Shown piece after piece: positions 61,136 to 64,000 of a DNA stretch of 64,000 bases. The stretch's first letter is position 1; each line of letters opens with the position of its first letter. Origin of the DNA: Gracilimonas sp040904925 (GTDB lineage: Bacteria; Bacteroidota; Rhodothermia; Balneolales; Balneolaceae); NCBI GenBank assembly GCA_040904925.1, contig JBBDSP010000003.1, positions 107,898 to 171,897 on the forward strand, written 5' to 3'. The notes beneath the pieces were generated by a model. That model did not search any database, had not been told where the DNA came from, and saw only the letters and a list, made by a program, of their open reading frames with translations. The position numbers were made by a program, and so were the translations under genes.

Positions 61136-62941
61136 ATGCAAGGAAACGGATTTAAAATCGGTTGTATAGTGGCCTTTCTGGGTCTCACCCTTTTTTACTT
61201 ATGGCCTACTTTACAATGGAATCTGGAACAAAATTATATTGAAGAACTGAGTACTTCAGAAGCAGCTCAATATGAAGAGGAAAACCGCGAAAAACTGGAA
61301 GGTATCAGAGACAATATTTTGTCGTTGGGACTTGACCTTCAGGGCGGTATGCACGTAACACTTGAAGTAGGCGTTCCACAGTTAATTCTTGAACTGGCCG
61401 GCGATAATGCCGACGATCTCCTCGAAGATGTGATCAGCACAGCCAGAGAACGCTCCATTGAAGATGGATCGGACTTTATTGATGAAATGGTAGCAGAATT
61501 TGAAACTCGTGATGCTGATGCCCGATTAAGCCGGTATTACAGAAATGATGCTATGGACATCACCCGCCGTTCAACAAATGAGGAAATTGCTACTTTCCTG
61601 AAATCTCAGCGGGAGTCAGCCCTTGACAGAGCTATTGAAATTATTCGTACCCGTGTTGACCGTTATGGTGTAACCGAACCCTCTATCGTAAAGCAAGGTA
61701 ACAACCGGGTAGTCGTTGAGCTTCCGGGCGTTGAAGACAAAGAACGAGTTCGTAGTTTACTGAAAGGTACAGCCCGTCTTGAGTTCAGGCTTGCAGCCGA
61801 TGCCGATCAGTTTGGTTCTTTCGTAGATCAGGTATATGAGTACTATGATAATTATCAGGGTGAAGATTCTGATTCCGTCGAAATCCAATCCAATCCACTT
61901 GAAGAAGTGTTATTGCCGGCTCAATCCCCTTACCTATTGGGATATGCAACCGACCGAGATACTTCCCGGGTAATGGACTTACTTTCTACCGAAGACATTC
62001 GACGCATGATGCCCAGAAACACTACCATTATGTGGAGTGCAAACCCACTTCCAGGTCAACAGGGAGAAGACCTTTATCAACTTATTGGTGTTCGTGACCA
62101 GGTAGAACTCACAGGAGATGTGATCGAAGATGCCAGTGTTCAATTTGACCCGGCTACAAACGTACCTGAAGTTTCCATGAGCATGGACAGTGAAGGAGCC
62201 CGGATCTGGGGCCGTGTTACCGGTGCCAATATTGGAAAACCAGTAGCAATTGTCCTCGATGGTTATGTGTTTTCATACCCTAATGTTCAGACCAAGATAT
62301 CAAACGGACGTTCATCCATTACCGGGTTAGACGGAATTGATGAAGCTGAGGATCTGGTTAACATTCTCCTTTCAGGTGCCCTTCCTGCTCCACTCGAAAT
62401 TCTTGAAGAACGAACCGTAGGTGCAACCTTAGGTGCAGAATCTATCAGCGCCGGTTTGAATTCCATTCTGTTTGGGTTAGGAGTAGTTGCCATCTTTATG
62501 ATCGTTTATTACCGAACAGGCGGTGGAATTGCTGACCTTGCACTGCTACTCAATATTGTTTTCATACTCGGTATTCTGGCAGCTTTCAAAGCCACACTGA
62601 CACTGCCGGGTATTGCAGGTATTGTATTGACCATTGGTATGGCGGTGGATGCCAACGTGCTGATCTTTGACCGTATTCGGGAAGAACAGCGAACCGGGAA
62701 AACGCTCAAAGCTTCTATTGAAGCAGGCTATGCAAATGCCATGAGTGCCATTGTTGATGCAAACGTAACCACATTTTTCGTAGCTATTATCCTTTTCAGT
62801 TTCGGCGTTGGTCCGATCAAAGGATTTGCTGTAACACTGATGGCCGGTATTGTAGCCTCATTGTTCAGCGCTATTGTGATCACACGTGTAGTGGTTGATT
62901 ACCTGACCCAGGCTAAGAAAAGCGCAGTTAGCTTCGGTTAA
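61136..62941 (+). CDS. secD: Protein translocase subunit SecD
   Basis: 601 residues, six membrane spans: one near the N-terminus and five at the C-terminus, with a large periplasmic part between. Marks: NILSLGLDLQGGMHVTLEV, RVDRYGVTEPSIVKQGNNRVVVELPGV, and the C-terminal GMAVDANVLIFDRIREE followed by YANAMSAIVDANVTTF. SecDF uses the proton gradient to help pull proteins out of SecYEG. secF starts 39 bases later. There is no yajC next to it here. Confidence 0.97.
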   Translation: MQGNGFKIGCIVAFLGLTLFYLWPTLQWNLEQNYIEELSTSEAAQYEEENREKLEGIRDNILSLGLDLQGGMHVTLEVGVPQLILELAGDNADDLLEDVISTARERSIEDGSDFIDEMVAEFETRDADARLSRYYRNDAMDITRRSTNEEIATFLKSQRESALDRAIEIIRTRVDRYGVTEPSIVKQGNNRVVVELPGVEDKERVRSLLKGTARLEFRLAADADQFGSFVDQVYEYYDNYQGEDSDSVEIQSNPLEEVLLPAQSPYLLGYATDRDTSRVMDLLSTEDIRRMMPRNTTIMWSANPLPGQQGEDLYQLIGVRDQVELTGDVIEDASVQFDPATNVPEVSMSMDSEGARIWGRVTGANIGKPVAIVLDGYVFSYPNVQTKISNGRSSITGLDGIDEAEDLVNILLSGALPAPLEILEERTVGATLGAESISAGLNSILFGLGVVAIFMIVYYRTGGGIADLALLLNIVFILGILAAFKATLTLPGIAGIVLTIGMAVDANVLIFDRIREEQRTGKTLKASIEAGYANAMSAIVDANVTTFFVAIILFSFGVGPIKGFAVTLMAGIVASLFSAIVITRVVVDYLTQAKKSAVSFG

Positions 62942-62980
62942 TCCTAACAAAGAAATTTAAACGACTAAAGGAATATTATT

Positions 62981-63892
62981 ATGAGATGGTTTGAAACACC
63001 AAATTTTGACTTTACGGGAACCCACAGAAAAGCGTATATCTTTTCTGCTGTTCTGTTTTTGGTTTCCCTTGCAGCAATCTTAACACAAGGATTGCAATAT
63101 GGTATCGACTTCAAAGGCGGTAAGGAATTCGTACTCGCATTTCAGGGACCGGTGAACGTTGTAGATATGCGTTCCAGTCTCTCCGAGCCTCTTGGAGCAG
63201 CCCCTGAAATAAAACTCTATGGTTCTGAATCGGAAGTACTGATACGTACCGATAACGAAAGCGATATCAGTACGGTTCAGGGAATCATTTCTTCCACAAT
63301 GGAGGAGTTGTATCCTGAAAACCCCTTCAGTGTTGAAAAAACAGACGTTGTTGGTCCCCGTTTTGCGGAAGACCTCAAATGGGGTGCATTACAGGCGGTT
63401 ATTTACGCTATTGTGATCATTTTCATTTATATCCTGATTCGATTCCGAAACTGGACCTTTTCGGCCGGAGCAGTTGCTGCCTTGGTTCATGATGTTGTGA
63501 TCGTATTAGGCGTATTTACGATCCTTGCTGATCTGGTTCCATTCAGCTTGCAGATCGATCAGGCACTTATTGCGGCCTTCCTCACCATTGTGGGTTATTC
63601 ATTGAATGATACCGTGGTTGTGTTTGACCGTATCCGTGAGAACTCGAACGTTCACAAAGGAATGGATTTTGTGCCTATGGTAAACAAAAGCCTGAACGAT
63701 ACCTTAAGCCGTACCGTAATTACTTCCATTACCACCTTGTTTGTGGTGCTTGTGCTGTTTATTTTCGGCGGTGAAGTGTTGAAAGGATTTTCGTTTGCAC
63801 TTCTGATCGGTATCGTTTTGGGTACATACAGTTCGCTGTTTGTAGCCAGCGCTTTGGTGGTTGAACTCGAAGTACGAACCAAAAAATCTTAA
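62981..63892 (+). CDS. secF: Protein translocase subunit SecF
   Basis: 303 residues, six membrane spans. Periplasmic start QYGIDFKGGKEFVL, then VGPRFAEDLKWGALQAVIYAIVIIFIYI, VGYSLNDTVVVFDRIRENSNVHK and LSRTVITSITTLFVVLVLF, the standard SecF motifs. Partner of SecD, here as a separate chain instead of the SecDF fusion common in other Bacteroidota. Confidence 0.97.
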   Translation: MRWFETPNFDFTGTHRKAYIFSAVLFLVSLAAILTQGLQYGIDFKGGKEFVLAFQGPVNVVDMRSSLSEPLGAAPEIKLYGSESEVLIRTDNESDISTVQGIISSTMEELYPENPFSVEKTDVVGPRFAEDLKWGALQAVIYAIVIIFIYILIRFRNWTFSAGAVAALVHDVVIVLGVFTILADLVPFSLQIDQALIAAFLTIVGYSLNDTVVVFDRIRENSNVHKGMDFVPMVNKSLNDTLSRTVITSITTLFVVLVLFIFGGEVLKGFSFALLIGIVLGTYSSLFVASALVVELEVRTKKS

Positions 63893-63911
63893 TGCAAAAC
63901 AACAGGAAAAT

Positions 63912-64000
63912 ATGAGCTTTAATACATCAGAACGCTACAACAGCGTTGTTATCGAATTTAAAGGAAACGTAATGGGTGGCCCTGATGCGGTTAGCCTGAA
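63912..64000 (+). CDS. STAS-domain protein, 5' part (runs off window)
   Basis: First 29 codons: MSFNTSERYNSVVIEFKGNV and then MGGPDAVSL. This beginning (an edge strand followed by a glycine turn before the first helix) looks like an anti-sigma factor antagonist or other STAS protein. Too short to decide which. Confidence 0.6.
   Translation, partial: MSFNTSERYNSVVIEFKGNVMGGPDAVSL

Overview
The window is a 64 kb chromosomal piece of a free-living Gram-negative bacterium of the Bacteroidota/Balneolota (FCB) group. The signs are a secreted protein with a type IX secretion (T9SS) C-terminal sorting domain of the 'NYPNPFNPST' type, two TonB-dependent receptors, a division/cell-wall cluster in the Bacteroidota order (no murF, ddl or murB inside it), moderate-to-low GC, and frequent GTG/TTG starts with 4-base overlaps. 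The lineage is inferred from gene content; no rRNA or tRNA gene was found.

Layout. 1-1256 is the 3' end of mutS. 1272-11630 is a self-contained accessory locus: a GbsR/MarR-type regulator, a six-gene operon (secreted alpha/beta hydrolase, SDR, KAS III-like enzyme without the usual His and Asn, sodium:solute symporter, acyl-CoA ligase, second alpha/beta hydrolase) and a TonB receptor. Three related operator-like palindromes sit at the regulator, operon and receptor promoters, so the locus looks like one autoregulated uptake/ester-processing regulon for an unknown substrate. era follows. 12887-17432 is a methionine operon (CoA-binding protein, metY, metX, homoserine dehydrogenase) behind an unusual double leader: a Met/Cys-rich leader peptide with a terminator/antiterminator, then a SAM-I riboswitch with its own terminator. 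A degenerate REP-type transposase and a P1-family peptidase separate this from the dcw cluster.

19306-34985 is the dcw cluster: mraZ (with MraZ-box operator), rsmH, ftsL, ftsI, murE, mraY, murD, ftsW, murG, murC, ftsQ, a small unknown ORF, ftsA, ftsZ, then a terminator. It makes the lipid II precursors and the divisome. 35026-42192 holds a large T9SS cargo protein, a TauE/SafE permease, a PhzF-like protein and a second TonB receptor.

42298-48256 is a repeat-rich zone: an intact REP-associated tyrosine transposase (RAYT) bracketed by its likely REP palindromes, mutS2, a VapBC toxin-antitoxin pair whose toxin has an in-frame amber codon, a 6-bladed beta-propeller protein, and a remnant of a second vapC. 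48257-54237 is a potassium channel plus three proteostasis genes on the minus strand (clpB, htrA/degP-like, hsp20). The rest is a class II DAHP synthase, a response regulator fused to an adenylate cyclase, uvrA, a small membrane-anchored unknown, secD, secF and the start of a STAS-domain protein.
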